Shown: positions 46,482 to 58,580, counted from the stretch's first letter. The stretch: DNA of 64,000 bases from Cycas panzhihuaensis (GCA_023213395.1 CM041465.1:77383741-77447740); one strand, 5' to 3'. A program made the numbers and translations. Notes: generated by a model from the sequence alone, not told the origin.

Positions 46482-47100
46482 GAAACTTAATGGATTTTAT
46501 TGGGAAGGTTGTAAGTGGTTTCTTAAATTATTTTATTAGATTGACCAACCAATTACAAGTGAGACCCATGAGTATAATAATGAATATACTTGTAATAGTG
46601 GAAGGAATCATAATATTACTATATTTTATAGTGGTTAAGATATAGAATCATAAAAAGATATACTTAACATTATTAGGGAGAACATGGTTACTAACTATTA
46701 AATCCTTTTAAGAATAGGGCAAGTGTACATTCACATTATTATTAACAAGGAAGGAGATAACTTTTCCCTTATGCATAAATGAACTACAAATTAAAAGGAT
46801 CAAAGATGTAGAGAAATCCTCTTAAAATTATACCCACCATAAGTGCTTATATAAAAATTGCTTATCAAGAATAAGCAACATCTCTAATAATTTCAATATT
46901 TACTAAATTGGTTGTAGAATGCATGGGAGGAAATGGAGCTAACAAGTTGCTACCACTTAGAGATATACCTAGATTCATCTTTAGACAAGGAAGAAATAAA
47001 CTTTGGTGTAGAAGAGGAGCAACAAATAAAGGAATCAGAAGTCAACTTGGCAAACTTGTTCAAGGAGATAATGGTACTAAATAGGGGATAAAGAGGCATC
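46482..47100 (+). pseudogene. Host gypsy protease C-terminal part (third piece)
   Basis: Plus strand, continuing the domain cut at 38933. A DQ/T-N segment is near 46545-46570, and a later block reads GRTWLLTIKSF (about 46674-46710), matching the ILGR.WL motif near the end of Tat/Ogre-like proteases. Beyond it text is lysine-rich and stop-rich. The two halves are placed by motif order and by the GAAAC duplication. Confidence 0.68.
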
Positions 47101-47149
47101 GATACAAAATGAAGTTTAATTGTAAGCAACCAAAGGCAATTATAAACTA

Positions 47150-47930
47150 TTCATAGAGTTTTTAAAAAAAATACCTCAGTTTTGGGGGAATAAAGATGCT
47201 ACAAATGCTCATTTAAAATAATGTGTAAATATTTTTAAAAATCAATTGCAAGAGAATATTTAGATGTATATATTTCCCTTATCTCTATTAGGTCAAGACT
47301 TTGTTTGGTACTTTACATATAATACACAACTATAAAACTGGGATATGGCAAAAATTCATTCCAAATTAGATTTTAAAGACAGAATAATAAATTGCTTGTA
47401 TTTTATAATGGGAAAAATCTAGAAGATCATATATAGAATTGTATTCAAGTATGTGAAGCTAAACATATACCAAAATGGGAATGGGCCCATCATTTAGCCA
47501 TTACCCTCACAAATATTGATAAAACCTAGTATCAATACTATGAGAAATAACAAAGGATAGAATGGAGTATGTTAACAAAAGACTTTAATACTTTTTCTTA
47601 CCATAGCTTAGAGGCTAAGACACAATTATCTCTTTTAACCATGAAAGATAAAATAAAAGCTCCCATAGTAAAATGCTTTTATATAGATGCTACTAATATG
47701 AATGGATGGAGATTGGAGCTAGAGCCATTATCAGATAAGGATAGTTAAGAGGAATTTAAAAATTTTCCTCTATCTTATTTTATAATAGAATTTGGAGAAA
47801 GGTAAATAGGTTAATATTTAACATATAAATTATAGGTAGATGGAAAAATAGTGAAAAAAAAGAGTTAAAATTATAAAAAATCAACACTAGCACTAAGGAG
47901 CAACTTAAATATATCATTATGGATGACTAT
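47150..47930 (+). pseudogene. gag-capsid-like domain and pre-RT linker of host gypsy
   Basis: Plus strand. KKIPQFWGNKDATNAHLK, MYIFPLSLLGQDFVWYF and NWDMAKIHSKL (47160-47380) look like a retrotransposon gag capsid domain. Then, at about 47480-47590, a segment with YYEK..RIEWSMLTKDF. Up to 47900, KCFYIDATNMNGWRLELE, LSYFIIEFGER and NYKKSTLALR form the linker that, in Tat/Ogre-like polyproteins, comes before the RT. A capsid-like domain here, after the protease, is out of the usual gag-PR-RT order. Confidence 0.55.
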
Positions 47931-47959
47931 TGGGATCAAGAAATAGTAAAGTAAGTGAC

Positions 47960-48769
47960 AACACTCTTCGTGGAGTACAAAGATGTGTTTATATGGTCCT
48001 ATAAGGACCTAAAAGGAATTCCTCTTAAATTAGGATAACATAGAATTGATTTGATAGAAGGTGCCAAAGCAGTTAAACAACTTCCTTATAGTATGAATCT
48101 CAATTATAAAGAGAAAGTTAAAGTCGAGTTAGATAAGATATTTAAAGCATGATATATTTTTGAGGTGGAGAATAACGAATGGATCAACTCAGTTATGGAT
48201 GTCATCCCTATAAGGAATGAAAAATTACATATTTGTGTATATTACAAAGCATTAAATAAAATCATAAAATGTGATTCACTTTACATATTATTTATAGAAG
48301 ATATTCTTGAAAACGTAGCAGGGCACGAGGTATTTTAATTCACTAATGGATTTAATAAATATAACTAAGTTTAAATTACCCTTGAGGACCAATTACAAAC
48401 CATCTTTATCATGAAGAGAGGTATATATACTTATTGAGTTATGCCTTTTAGTCTAACAAATGTACCAACCAATTTTTAATGGGTGATTTTGAATATTTTT
48501 TGGTAAATAATAGAAAAAATGATTGAGTATTTTTAAGATGATTGGATATTATATACTATTCTAAAAAGGTATTTGAATAATTTAAGGTTAATCTTTAAAA
48601 TTTATAGAAGAAGTAATTTGTATTTAAATCTAGAAAAGTATACTTTTATAGTACCTTTTAGTTCACCTTGTGATAAAGGAAGGACTCTTCATAGATCTAA
48701 CTAAAGTTGTAGTCATCCTCAACTTTCTAATGCCAAAGTCTAAAAAAATCTAGAAAATTTTTTAGGTAT
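47960..48769 (+). pseudogene. Host gypsy reverse transcriptase, N-terminal and palm
   Basis: Plus strand. FVEYKDVFIWSYKDLKGIPL (47970-48030) is the Tat/Ogre pre-RT block, then HRIDLIEGAKAVKQLPYSMN and NNEWINSVMDVIPIRNEKLH. The palm has YILFIEDILENVAGHEVF and FTNGFNKYN (first catalytic position, D to N). Near 48528-48548 the active site reads YF, stop, DDWILYTILK, keeping both aspartates. It ends at the GGTAT target site of copia B and continues at 53858. Confidence 0.88.
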
Positions 48770-49266
48770 TGTTAGATATGTTGAACACTTTGCAAGTGTT
48801 ATACAGGAATAGGTGTTATACCTAAGCCACTTTGTGGGGTTTGGGAGCCCGTTGTAGGGCCCTCAACTAGGAGGTTTGGGGCGAATGGCCCTGGCGAGGG
48901 ATTCGTGGTCGAGTCCTTAAGAAAAATTTTTGGGTGTCTTATAGGGGTCTTTATCAGCCCAATAGTTTATGCCCATTATATTGTAAAACTGCAAGGTAGT
49001 ATCTTATAATGTTGTGTCTATATATTCTCATGTAATGGTATATGTAACTTGAAGATGATGATATAGTCATGGATGAGTCAAGGAGAAGAGTTAGGTTCAT
49101 TCATCTCTATAATTCTTTAGTTGTTGCTCAGATTAATAAAAGGTCTATACTTAGACCTAAATCTCTTGGTGTTTTGCATTGAGTGTTTGATTTGTTTATG
49201 TTATTTATTCTTTACATGGTTTAGAGTTTTATTATTACATTGTTTCTTGGTTATATTTTCTCTTCA
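48770..49266 (+). repeat. Left LTR of copia B
   Basis: Starts TGTTAGATATGTT, ends TCTTCA. Contains a GC-rich block at about 48833-48920 and a TATATATT stretch at 49019-49026. Confidence 0.95.
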
Positions 49267-49268
49267 TT

Positions 49269-49280
49269 TGGTATTAGAGC
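49269..49280 (+). other. tRNA-Met primer binding site of copia B
   Basis: TGGTATTAGAGC, one base from the consensus, two bases after the LTR. Confidence 0.93.
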
Positions 49281-49359
49281 TAAGGGTTTTCAGTTCTTTG
49301 GGAATCCATTTGGTAAGTGGGAGCTTTATGCAGTGAACTTGAGTGTAAAGATCTTGGTA

Positions 49360-50115
49360 AGCACTACAAAGATAGAGATTGAAAAGTTTAATGGTCAGAA
49401 TTTTGAGTTGTGGAAGCTAAAGATGGAAGATATCCTTACTAAAAAGGATAAGTGGATCACTATAGCAAGAACAAAACTTGTGACTATGGGTGATGAAAAC
49501 TAGAAGAAGCTTGATTAAAAGGCAATCATCTCGATAAGGTTATGCCTTTCAGACATGGTGTTATTGAATGTTGCCACAGAGTCTATGGCCAAAGATCTAT
49601 GGAGAAAGTTAAAGGCTTTATATCAGACAAAGTCCTTGGTTAATAAGCTATTTTTTCAAAAAAAACTATATTCACTTAGGATGAGTGATGAAGATGCAGT
49701 TGCAGATTATCTCACTATATTTAACACCATGGTGAGCTAGCTTGTTTTAATTGGGATGATAATGTCTAAAGAAAATAAGCATATTATCCTATTATGTTCA
49801 TCTCTTTATTCCTGGGATAATCTTGTGATGATGATTAGCAGCATAGTTGTTGCCACCCTAAAATTTAATGATGTTGTTACTGCTATGTTATCAGAAGATA
49901 CAAGGTAAAAATCTTCTGAGTATTATTCAAAAGAAGCATTAGCAGTGAAAAGTTGAACATTAGATTATGACTAATAAAGGCCTAGGAATAGATAGCCAAA
50001 ATTTAGAGAAAAATCCAAATCTCTAGGTAAAGGACCTTTGGTATGCTGGAGATGTGGGAAGGCTAGTCATATGAAGAGCTAGTATCAAGTCAAGGTAGAC
50101 AAGAGAAAGTCGTGA
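49360..50115 (+). pseudogene. Copia B gag (UBN2-type) with zinc knuckle
   Basis: Plus strand. IEKFNGQNFELWKLKMEDIL opens the domain (49378-49440). ESMAKDLWRKLKALYQTKSL and FFQKKLYSLRMSDEDAVADY (49580-49710) are the diagnostic UBN2 blocks. At about 50040 VCWRCGKASHMKS, stop, Y is a CCHC knuckle with the last Cys lost. Two internal stops in an otherwise well-kept gag of normal length. It would form the virus-like particle. Confidence 0.9.
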
Positions 50116-50199
50116 AACTATTTCTTCCATGGTAACAAAAGCCTTTGATGAAGCTGATGATGATGTTTATTTAGCAACTTCAAGTAAATTTTTAAATGT

Positions 50200-51430
50200 T
50201 GAGTCTTAGTTAATTAACTTTGGTGCTTCACTTCATGTTACTCACCATAGGGACTGGTTTTTTGAATATACAAGGATTGATGGAGGTGAGGTATTTCTTA
50301 GGGATCATTACCCATATAAAATTGTGGGTTGTGGAAGGGTAAAGGTTTGATTTGGGGATGGAAGGGTTAAAACTATCCCTAATGTGAGTCATATTCTTGG
50401 TTTGGCTATGAGTCTATTATCTATCAGTCAATTAGGTGATGTAGGAATAGAAGTGATCTTTAATAAAGATAGTTACAGAATGGTTCGAGGAGCATTGATA
50501 TTAGTAAGAGGGGTTTGATTTGGAACACTATACAAGCTTGATGCAAGTACATTATGTGCTGGAAGTTGTAGTCCAACTATTATAAAAAGTAGCAATAATG
50601 AAGGTGGGACTCAAATATCACTTACTGGTAAAACTATGCTATGGCATCAAAGATTGGGCCATATTGGAGAGAAAGAGCTCCATGATTTATTCTTTAAAGC
50701 TTTGAAAAAAGACATCTTTGGAATTAATGGATCCTTTGATTTTATTTTTTGTGAGCATTGTATGTATGGTAAACAGAATCGGGTTAGTTTTTCTTTGTTT
50801 GAAGAGACTAAAGGGTATTCTGTAATTGGTGCACAATAATATTTTTGGACCTATTGATGTACCCTCAGTGGGTGGGTCCAAATACTTTATCTCATTCATA
50901 GATGATTTCTTGAGAAAGACATGGCTATACTTTCTTAAGCAGAAATTTGAAGTTTTTAGTAAATTCAAAGAATTCAAGGCCTTGGTTGAGAATTAGAGTG
51001 ATAGGCAGATCAAGGTACTAAGTACTGATAATGGAGGTGAGTTTTGCTCAAAGGAATTTGAGTAGTTCTGTAAGCAGTGTGGGATAGTAAGGCAAAAGAT
51101 AATTTCCTATACGCCATAACAGAATGGAGTTAATGAAAGGATGAACAGGACCTTATTAGAGAGATTGAGGAGTATGCTCAATGCTGTTAGATTAGAGAAG
51201 AAATTTTGAATGGAGGCTGTGATGACTACAAGCTACCTGATCAACAGATCACCAACAATTACCTTAGTATACAAAACACTTGAAGAAGTATGGTGTGGTA
51301 AGAAATCATCTCTTGGTCATCTTAGAATTTTTGGTTGTGAAGCTTTTGTGCATGTTCCTAAATAGCAAAGTACTAAGCTTGATTTTAAAGTACAAAAGAC
51401 TATGTTCATTGGCTATGGTGATGGTGTTAA
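50200..51430 (+). pseudogene. Copia B protease and integrase
   Basis: Plus strand. LINFGASLHVTHHRDWFFEY (about 50213-50272) is the protease loop with the catalytic Asp of DSGAS changed to Asn. Pre-integrase zinc segment: MLWHQRLGHIGEKEL and FCEHCMYGKQ (HHCC complete, 50636-50775). Integrase: FISFIDDFLRKTW (first Asp, 50890-50925), LSTDNGGEF (second Asp, about 51022) and NGVNERMNRTLLER (Glu, about 51128). DDE triad intact, but stops at several places. Confidence 0.92.
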
Positions 51431-51739
51431 AGGGTATAAGCTTTATAACCTTGAAACATAAAAGGTTATGTATAGTTGTGATGTTATATTTAGAGAGGAG
51501 TTCAAGTCTCTAAAGCAGGATGAAGAATCAAAGGAGGAACACTCTAAGAAGGTACAATTTAAAGTAAGGGATGAAAATTTTACATTAGAATATGAGTCAA
51601 CTGAAGAGGAAAAACTAGTTATAAAGGTAGCTCAACCTCACCCCCACATCTTTAGAAGATCAACTTGTGAGAGAAGACAACTTGATAGGTATATTTCTGA
51701 AGACTTTCGTTACTTCTATTTTATTTTATCTATTACAAA

Positions 51740-52490
51740 TGGTGATCTAGTTACTATTTGGGAGGCTCTAGAGTCAAAAGAGAGCCAACTCTGGATGAAG
51801 GCCATATAAGAAGAAATGATGGCCTTGGACAAAAATAATATGTAGGATTTGGTGGATCTACCTAATGGAAAAAAACCTATTGATAATAAATAGATCTTCA
51901 AGAAGAAGTTCTAGGTAGATGATAATGTGGAAAATTTTAAGGCTCTCTTGGTAGCAAAGGGCTATTCCCAAGTCAAGGGAATATATTTTGGTGAGATATT
52001 TTCTCTTATTATAAAAGTTATTTTAATTAGATTTTTGTTGGCTATAATAGTTATCTATGACCTTGAGGTGGATCAAATGGATGTGAAGACTGCATTTCTT
52101 CATAGTGACCTTGAGGAAGAGATTTATATGTTGCAGCCTAAAGGGTTTGAAGTTGCAAGAAAGGAGGATAGAAGAAGTCATTATACGGCTTGAAATAGTC
52201 ACTAAATATGTAGTATCAAAAATTTAATTTACATATATTGGTAGATGGATTTGTGTATATCAAAGTAGATCATTATATTTATTATAAGCAGGTTGGTGAT
52301 CATTTTGTTATTCTGGCTTTATATGTTTATGATATACTTTTAGTTGGTAACAATAAAGGAATGAACCAACTTGTGAAAGACCAACTAGCATCTCACTTTG
52401 AGATGAAGGACCTTAGTACTGCACATTTTATTTTGGGCATTGAGATTAAAAGGGATAGGAGATACAGGAAGATTTGGCTTAGCTAAAGAT
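51740..52490 (+). pseudogene. Copia B reverse transcriptase
   Basis: Plus strand. WEALESKESQLWMKAI is the first block, preceded by a SEDFRYFYF spacer. QMDVKTAFLHSDLEEEIYML (about 52077-52136) has the first catalytic Asp. The active-site box, YVDD in the family, is YVYDILLVGNN at about 52324-52356, so one catalytic Asp is lost. FEMKDLSTAHFILGIEIKRD follows. A frameshift near 52175-52200 removes the YGLKQ block. Confidence 0.9.
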
Positions 52491-52599
52491 GGTACATTGA
52501 GACAATATTGTAATGGTTCAGGTTGCAGGATAGTAAACCAGTTAATATTCCTCTTCCTGTTGGTTTAAAATTATTAGCTAAACAATACCCAAAGACTTA

Positions 52600-53300
52600 C
52601 AAAAAGTTGAAGATATGGCATTTATCCCTTATGCTAGTGTTATTGGTAGCCTGATGTATACAATGGTTTGCATTCAACTAAAAATTGCTCATGCAGTGGG
52701 AGTAGTTAGTAGGTATATGTTAAACCCAAGTAGGGAGCATTGGGTGGCTGTGAAAAGGATTTTTAGGTATCTGTAAGGTACATCAAACTATAGAATTTGT
52801 TATCAAGGAGATCCCATGGAGAGTAGAATAGTGAACCTAAGAGGTTTTGTTGATGTTGATTGGGCCGAAGATCTTAACAACAGAAGATCTATAAGTGGGT
52901 ATGTTTTTACCCTTTATGGTGGTGCATTTAGATGGATGAGTAAAAGACAACAAGTTGTGGTACTTTTTAGCATAGAAATAGAGTATATGACATCTACTCA
53001 TGTGCATAAGGAATTAATTTAGGTACAGATACTATGCACAGATATTGGCTTTAAGCAGGATGCTATAAGGATATATTGTGATAGCCAAAGTGTAATCTAC
53101 CTAGCAAAGAACCCCATTTTTCATGTTCGGTAAAGTATATTGATATGTAATTTTATTTTGTGAGGGAAATGGTTCAAGATCACAAGTTAGATTTGTAAAA
53201 GATTGCTATACAAGAGAATGTTGTAGACTTATTGACTAAGATTATTAGCATAGAAAAATTTAAATAGTGTAGAATTATAATGGGTGTTTGTGATTTGGGC
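52600..53300 (+). pseudogene. Copia B RNase H
   Basis: Plus strand. IAHAVGVVSRYMLNPSREHW (about 52688-52744) is the connection. GFVDVDWAEDLNNRRSISGY (52843-52900) opens RNase H with catalytic Asp. IEIEYMTSTHVHKELI holds the Glu, and IYCDSQSVIYLAKNPIFHVR the next Asp. The first block is kept almost whole; the end is frame-shifted. Confidence 0.92.
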
Positions 53301-53343
53301 ATCCTGTAGTTGTGTATGTAGGTTTTTTTTTAAAGTGTTCAAT

Positions 53344-53353
53344 AAGTGGGAGA
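53344..53353 (+). other. Polypurine tract of copia B
   Basis: AAGTGGGAGA, one T before the LTR start TGTTAGATATG. Confidence 0.85.
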
Positions 53354-53354
53354 T

Positions 53355-53857
53355 TGTTAGATATGTTAAACACTTTTCAAGTGTTATATAAGTATAGGCA
53401 TTACACATGAGCTCCTTTATGGGGTTTGGGGGCCCGTTGTAAGGCCCCCAACTAGGAGGTCTGGGGGGCCAATGACCCCCAGGCGGGGGTTCAGGGGTAG
53501 GAGCCTACGAGAAAAAAATTTAGGTGTTTTATAGGGGTCTTTTTCAACCCAATGATTTATGCCCATTGTATTGTAAAATTGTAAGGCAGTATCTTGTAAT
53601 GTTGTGTCTATATATTCTTGTATAACAATAGATGTAACATGAAGATGATGATATAGTCGTGGATGAGTTGAGGAGAAGAGTTGGGGTTCATTCATCTCTA
53701 TAATTCTTTAGCTGTTGTTTAGATTAATAAAAGGTATATGTTTAGAACTGAATCTCTTAGTGTTCTTTGTTAAGTGCTTGATTTGTTTATGTTATTTATT
53801 CTTTGCATGGTTTAGAGTTCTATCATCACATTGCTTCTCAGTTATATTTTCTCTCTA
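53355..53857 (+). repeat. Right LTR of copia B, with paired GC hairpins
   Basis: 503 bp. Contains two perfect 7-bp inverted repeats: GGGGGCC (53428-53434) with GGCCCCC (53443-53449), and CTGGGGG (53461-53467) with CCCCCAG (53476-53482), each with an 8-base loop. The left LTR has the same layout but with mismatched arms. An antisense open stretch across this LTR (53417-53695) is not a gene. Confidence 0.95.
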
Positions 53858-54600
53858 GGTATGATGTGATATTATTGTAAATTCATTTAAGACTATTTTA
53901 AATTGTCAATCCTTTAATATCTTTTCTTGAGCATAACAATGTGGTAGTGGACCTTAAAACAACAATTGGCATTCGATCTTCTCAAGAAAAAGATAACACA
54001 AGCACCAATACTTTAATTTTGTAAATAGGAAAAACCATTTTATATGTATATAAATGTATTATTGCATGTAATTGGCTATGTAATGACATGACTAAGAGAA
54101 GATAATATTGATTTTCTTGTATATTTTGTTAGTTGAAAACTCATCCAAATAAAATTAAACCATTTTATCATAGAAAGAGAAGGATTAAGAATGATCTTTG
54201 CCTTGCAAAAAATTTTGGCATTATTTATTAAAAAATAATTTTGTGTTATATGTAGATCATTAAGTATTATAATATTTAATTAAAAATTCAATTTTTAGGG
54301 ATGAATGAGTCATTAGTTGATGTTATTTCAAGAGTTCACATTTAAGATAATTATACAAAAGGGAGAAAATCATATTATTCTAGACCAACTACCCCAAATT
54401 AATAGAGGTGAAGCAATAACATGAATAATAGATAATTTTTTAGATCATAAGTTGTTTACAATTGAGGTGATATTAGTCTAGTATAAAGGAATTACTGAAT
54501 ATCTAATAATAGAATAGACACTAGTTAGATTAGATTAAGCAAGGCAAAAGAATTTTATAAGAAAATCTTTTCCTTTATAAGTAATGGTATGTTGTATAAG
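53858..54600 (+). pseudogene. Host gypsy RT end and RNase H (fourth piece)
   Basis: Plus strand. YYCKFI starts the piece (family YYRRFI, RT connection). LAFDLLKKKITQAPIL (about 53975-54020), KPFYMYINVLLHVIGYVM (54034-54090) is the first RNase H strand with Asp changed to Asn, and REDNIDFLVYFVS follows. LNHFIIEREGLRMIFALQKI (54157-54216) has the catalytic Glu, then WHYLLKNNFVLYVDH with a further Asp. This is the gypsy RT-RNase H order, resuming where 48769 left off. Confidence 0.9.
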
Positions 54601-55243
54601 TTATTTTACAATATGAAGTGCAAGCTATGTTAAGAGAAGTGCATGAAGGAGTAGCATCTAGTCATCATAGAAGCAAGAGCATTATACAAAAGATTTTGTT
54701 GGTAGGTATATGATGGCCTACATTGTTTGAAGATATAAAAGAGTGGGTGAAATCTTGTGATACTTGTTAGTGCATAGGAAAATACTCTAAATAACACTTC
54801 ATACACTTATATCCAATTCTGGTAAGATCTCTATTTGAGAAATAGAGGTTGGTCTTCATTGATCTAATTAGTCTACCATCACAAAGAACAAATATTCAAT
54901 ATATTTATGATAGAAAGAGTACAATCAAGTTTTTGTATGAGGTAATCATTATTCAACTTGAGTTCCCATTGGTGATAATATTAGACCAAGGAAGTAGTTT
55001 TTTAAATTAGATTATCGAACACCTGACATCTAAATTTTTAATACAACATCATAAATCTTCTATATATTACCTAAGGGATAATGATCAAGTGGAAAGTATA
55101 AATAAAATTTTAAAGATTACATTAATAAAAATGCATAATACACATTGAATAGAGTGGGTAGAGACTACATTTAGTACTTTGGGTAGACTAAACAACAAAG
55201 AAACATATTCATAAAGAGACACTATTTTAGTTAGTATATGGAC
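54601..55243 (+). pseudogene. Host gypsy integrase, zinc-binding and core
   Basis: Plus strand. HEGVASSHHRSKSIIQKILL, then WWPTLFEDIKEWVKSCDTC (about 54640-54765) is the HHCC zinc-binding domain. Core: VFIDLISLPS (first Asp, near 54855), IILDQGSSF (second Asp, near 54985), DNDQVESINKILKITL (Glu, near 55090). It ends LVYG at 55231-55242, cut by copia C at the TGGAC target site. The family's C-terminal block reappears at 62081. Confidence 0.9.
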
Positions 55244-55487
55244 TATTGGGATAATATCCACATTAGGGTGATAACCCATATCTTAGAGGTGGATCACTTG
55301 TCAGGTGTTTTTCAATGCCAAGTGGTGGTAGACCTTGAGAGATGTGCCAAACCCTCTCAGTCCTACCTATATATACATGGGGTTTGAAGACTCTAGTATT
55401 CATAATTACCACCCCTCTCATAGATCATATCTATCTCTTATTGCTCCTATATTTCCTCATTTGTATTTTATTCTTGATAATCCATTA
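55244..55487 (+). repeat. Left LTR of copia C
   Basis: Starts TATTGGGATAATATCC (TG decayed to TA) and ends AATCCATTA. Contains CTATATATACATG (55367-55379), the probable TATA region. Confidence 0.92.
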
Positions 55488-55489
55488 GT

Positions 55490-55501
55490 TGCTATCAAAG
55501 C
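55490..55501 (+). other. tRNA-Met primer binding site of copia C
   Basis: TGCTATCAAAGC, close to TGGTATCAGAGC, three bases inside the left LTR end. Confidence 0.75.
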
Positions 55502-57545
55502 TCTAGGTTCCCATTCACTTCTACTACCTCTCATTCATTTAGTGATTCCATTCTAAATATGTCTTTAATATGGATATGACCAATGCATTTGCTAATATTA
55601 AAAGACATTCTTAGTTATTTGTGTATGTGTAGTTCATAACTTTATTTACATTTGTTGATAAATATCTTATTACATCCTCATTAAATTTTATGCATTAGGT
55701 CAAAATTATGCTAAATATTTAACTAGATATGTATATCTCTTAGCCTCATTTAAAGGTCTAGGCACCTATTATCATTGTGTTTGAGATAAATGTCTATTTG
55801 TATAAAGAGTTTACATGTTTATTTGAAAGTTATGGTCTGAGGTTTGTGTCTTTGTTTAAAGTACACTTGTTTGAACATTTGAGATAAATATCTCTATGTG
55901 AATTAATATTCACATCACTCATTTTCTAAATGTCTATTTTTATTTATTGTGTGCAACATTTGATTTTCTTTAGCATTTGTTTTTTGTGTAAGTGAAGTAT
56001 GAGCAGTCAAGACTAGTCTATGTTGATTGCTTTAGAGAGTCTAACATTTTGCATGTTATTCTATATCATGTAATTTATCTCTATTTGGCTAGCTTAGAGG
56101 GTTGTTTACTTGAGAAGTCTATCTCTATGGCATACTTAGTCATCCTTATTTAATATTTTGTATTTGCATTAAAAATTCTAGTTGAATGCATCATTCATTC
56201 ATGTAAGTGGTAGCTTCTCATTATCTAATCTACATTTATACTTTTGCTTATGTACTTCCATCTAATGTCTCATCCATAGTGTACCCATCTTCATGTGACT
56301 TTATTTTCATATCTTCATTCTAATGCTTGGCCGATATGGATAGGATCACCCATCTAATTGACTTGTATTTTAATTTACACTTATATTCAAGTGTATTTTA
56401 AAGGCACAAATACTTGTATCTTGTTTATTTTTCTCTAAGTCAAGGTTCTCGCTTAATCATTTTTACAAACAATATATTTTGCCTCGACTATGTACACATT
56501 CTGTCTCATCTACAAATATATTTGATTAGACCAGCTAGCCCCAGTTTATCCTTTTAAATTCATCCCATCTCCTCATCTTATTGATATTTTAATTTGGACA
56601 AATAGGTGGGAAGTTCACAGTACACAAAGTCCTATCAAATGGCTCTAATAATACATATTTTTAATCAATAATTATGCATTACACTTTATTGTGCAGGTGA
56701 GAAAATAGAGTGTATAATTTAAAATCAGTTAAAATCATTATCTATTTAAGCATTTAATGCTTTTAAAAATTTTAATTATATTTTATATTCTATGGAGTTT
56801 CCTACTTGCATCCTCTTTTTTATTCAACCTATAGGTCACATATAACACCCAAGTGATAAGGGGTCATCTTTTTAAAGGGGCTTAACTATTTTTTCAAAGA
56901 TCTTGTATCATCTCAAGCACTTGTTTCTATTTCAATGAGTATAATTATTATATGTAGGGCTAGTTTTAAGATCTTCCAGCTTTAGAATGATCTTTATTTC
57001 TACCTAAATGAAATTAGTGCTCACATGTTTATATTAGGTTTATATTTATCAATCTATTTAATGAGTTAAAGTTGATGAAAACTTTTTAATATAGTTTATA
57101 TACCAAGGGCTCTTTATTAAATTTTGACATCTTTATACCATTTAAAATATAATTTTGTCATAAGGTATTAGAATCAAGTGTTATTTAAAGTGTTGGATTC
57201 ATATTTTAATTTTTGATAGATTGAATGGTCTTCTTCTAATTATTTTTAAAATCATTTGATGTATTATTTTTGTGTTCAAAGTCGATGCTAGTTTGTGGGC
57301 TTCTTGTATGTTAACCTTTAAATAAATTTAGCAAAATTTTATTTTGTGGTCATAATTTAATACAAATTTTCATCTTAGAGGATGTTGAGTCTTAATTAGA
57401 ACACTTGTGTATGTTTTAAAGTTGAAGGAGGATAATTTAGTTTATGTTTTAAGTATATTTTATTACCTTGTTTAAGTCTATTTTTAGTCCTTCATCAAAG
57501 CATTTTATCTTTTCAAAATAGTTTTATTTTATGGGAATTTTTTTT
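55502..57545 (+). other. Long leader of copia C, no gene seen
   Basis: About 2 kb of AT-rich DNA between primer site and gag with no motif on either strand. Unusually long for a copia leader. Confidence 0.5.
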
Positions 57546-57549
57546 ATCA

Positions 57550-58580
57550 TGGCTTCTTGCACAAGTAATATAATGGTACCTAAGTTTGATGGTACCAATT
57601 TTTTAAATTGGAGTCATAGGATGAAGTCTATTTTTATATCAAAAGATGTAGAATTTAATTAAAAATAGATGTGTTACACTTAATTCTAATTCTACTACAG
57701 AATGAAAATAAGACATCTAAGGAAAATAAAAAAAAGGATAATGAAGCCTTGGCATTCATGTTCTATGTATTTGATGGCCACATCTTCCTTAGAGTCAATG
57801 AGGCAATTACATCAAAAGAGGTATAGAATTATGAAAGAGTTAGTACATCAAAATTTCAAACACAAAGTAGAAAATTTAAAAATTTTAGGATGAACAACAA
57901 TGAGAAAATAAATTATTTCATAACTAAGGTACAAGGCTTAATTAATCATATGAAAAATTAAAAAAAAATTATTAATGAACAAAGAGTGGTAAAAAAAAAT
58001 CTAAGATGTGTTAGTGATATTAAGAGAGTTGAAATAGTAGTTACAAGCATAGAGATCTCTAAGGCCTAACAACACTCAAGATTGATAAACTTAGTACTAT
58101 GTTAATTATAGTTGAAAAGAAAAAGAGTGGTAGTGAGTTATTAGAATATGCATTTATCAATAATATAAAGATTAGGACATCTTATAAAGGCTAAAGGTTT
58201 AGGGAAAAGGGTCAATCTCTTAGAGAAAGTGAATAAAATTTTAGAAATTAAAGGTAATTTCATCAAAGATAAGATTAAGTTTATCAAGATTAAGGTTAAG
58301 GACAAGATTAAAGTTAAATAGAATTCTATCAATGCTAATTTAATTAAGGTTAAGGACAAGGTTTTGGATTTTAATGAAGAGGTAGATAATAAAGTCTAAG
58401 GGGAAGGAATCAAGGATAAATAAGAAGAGTCTTAGAGGTATAGGAATAATATAATATTTCTATTATCATAAAAATGAATATTTAGATATTAATTATTTCA
58501 TAAAATAGTTTAATATATAAAAAGGATTAGTTAATATAGTAATTGAAGAACCAAGGTAGAATGAAAGACTATTTCTATCA
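57550..58580 (+). pseudogene. Copia C gag, decayed
   Basis: Plus strand. MVPKFDGTNFLNWSHRMKSI (57571-57630) is the gag start (family: P.F.G.NF..W...M). In another frame at 57710-57860, DNEALAFMFYVFDGHIFLRV and NEAITSKEV match the next helices. NYFITKVQGLINHMKN is near 57910. The zinc-knuckle area (58150-58450) is lysine-rich and unreadable. Confidence 0.72.

Larger units (their letters stand above)
48770..53857 (+). mobile_element. Ty1/copia element B (plus), complete but decayed
   Basis: LTRs 48770-49266 and 53355-53857, flanked by identical GGTAT at 48765-48769 and 53858-53862. Good primer site and purine tract. Domain order gag, protease, integrase, RT, RNase H. LTRs are clearly similar except in the GC-rich segment. 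Coding frames are longer and cleaner than in A and C, so probably the youngest of the three. It interrupts the host gypsy pol between RT palm and RNase H. Confidence 0.96.

Noticed and set aside
50687-50977. Minus-strand open stretch in copia B
   Set aside because: Antisense to the pre-integrase/integrase region of the plus-strand polyprotein; shadow frame.
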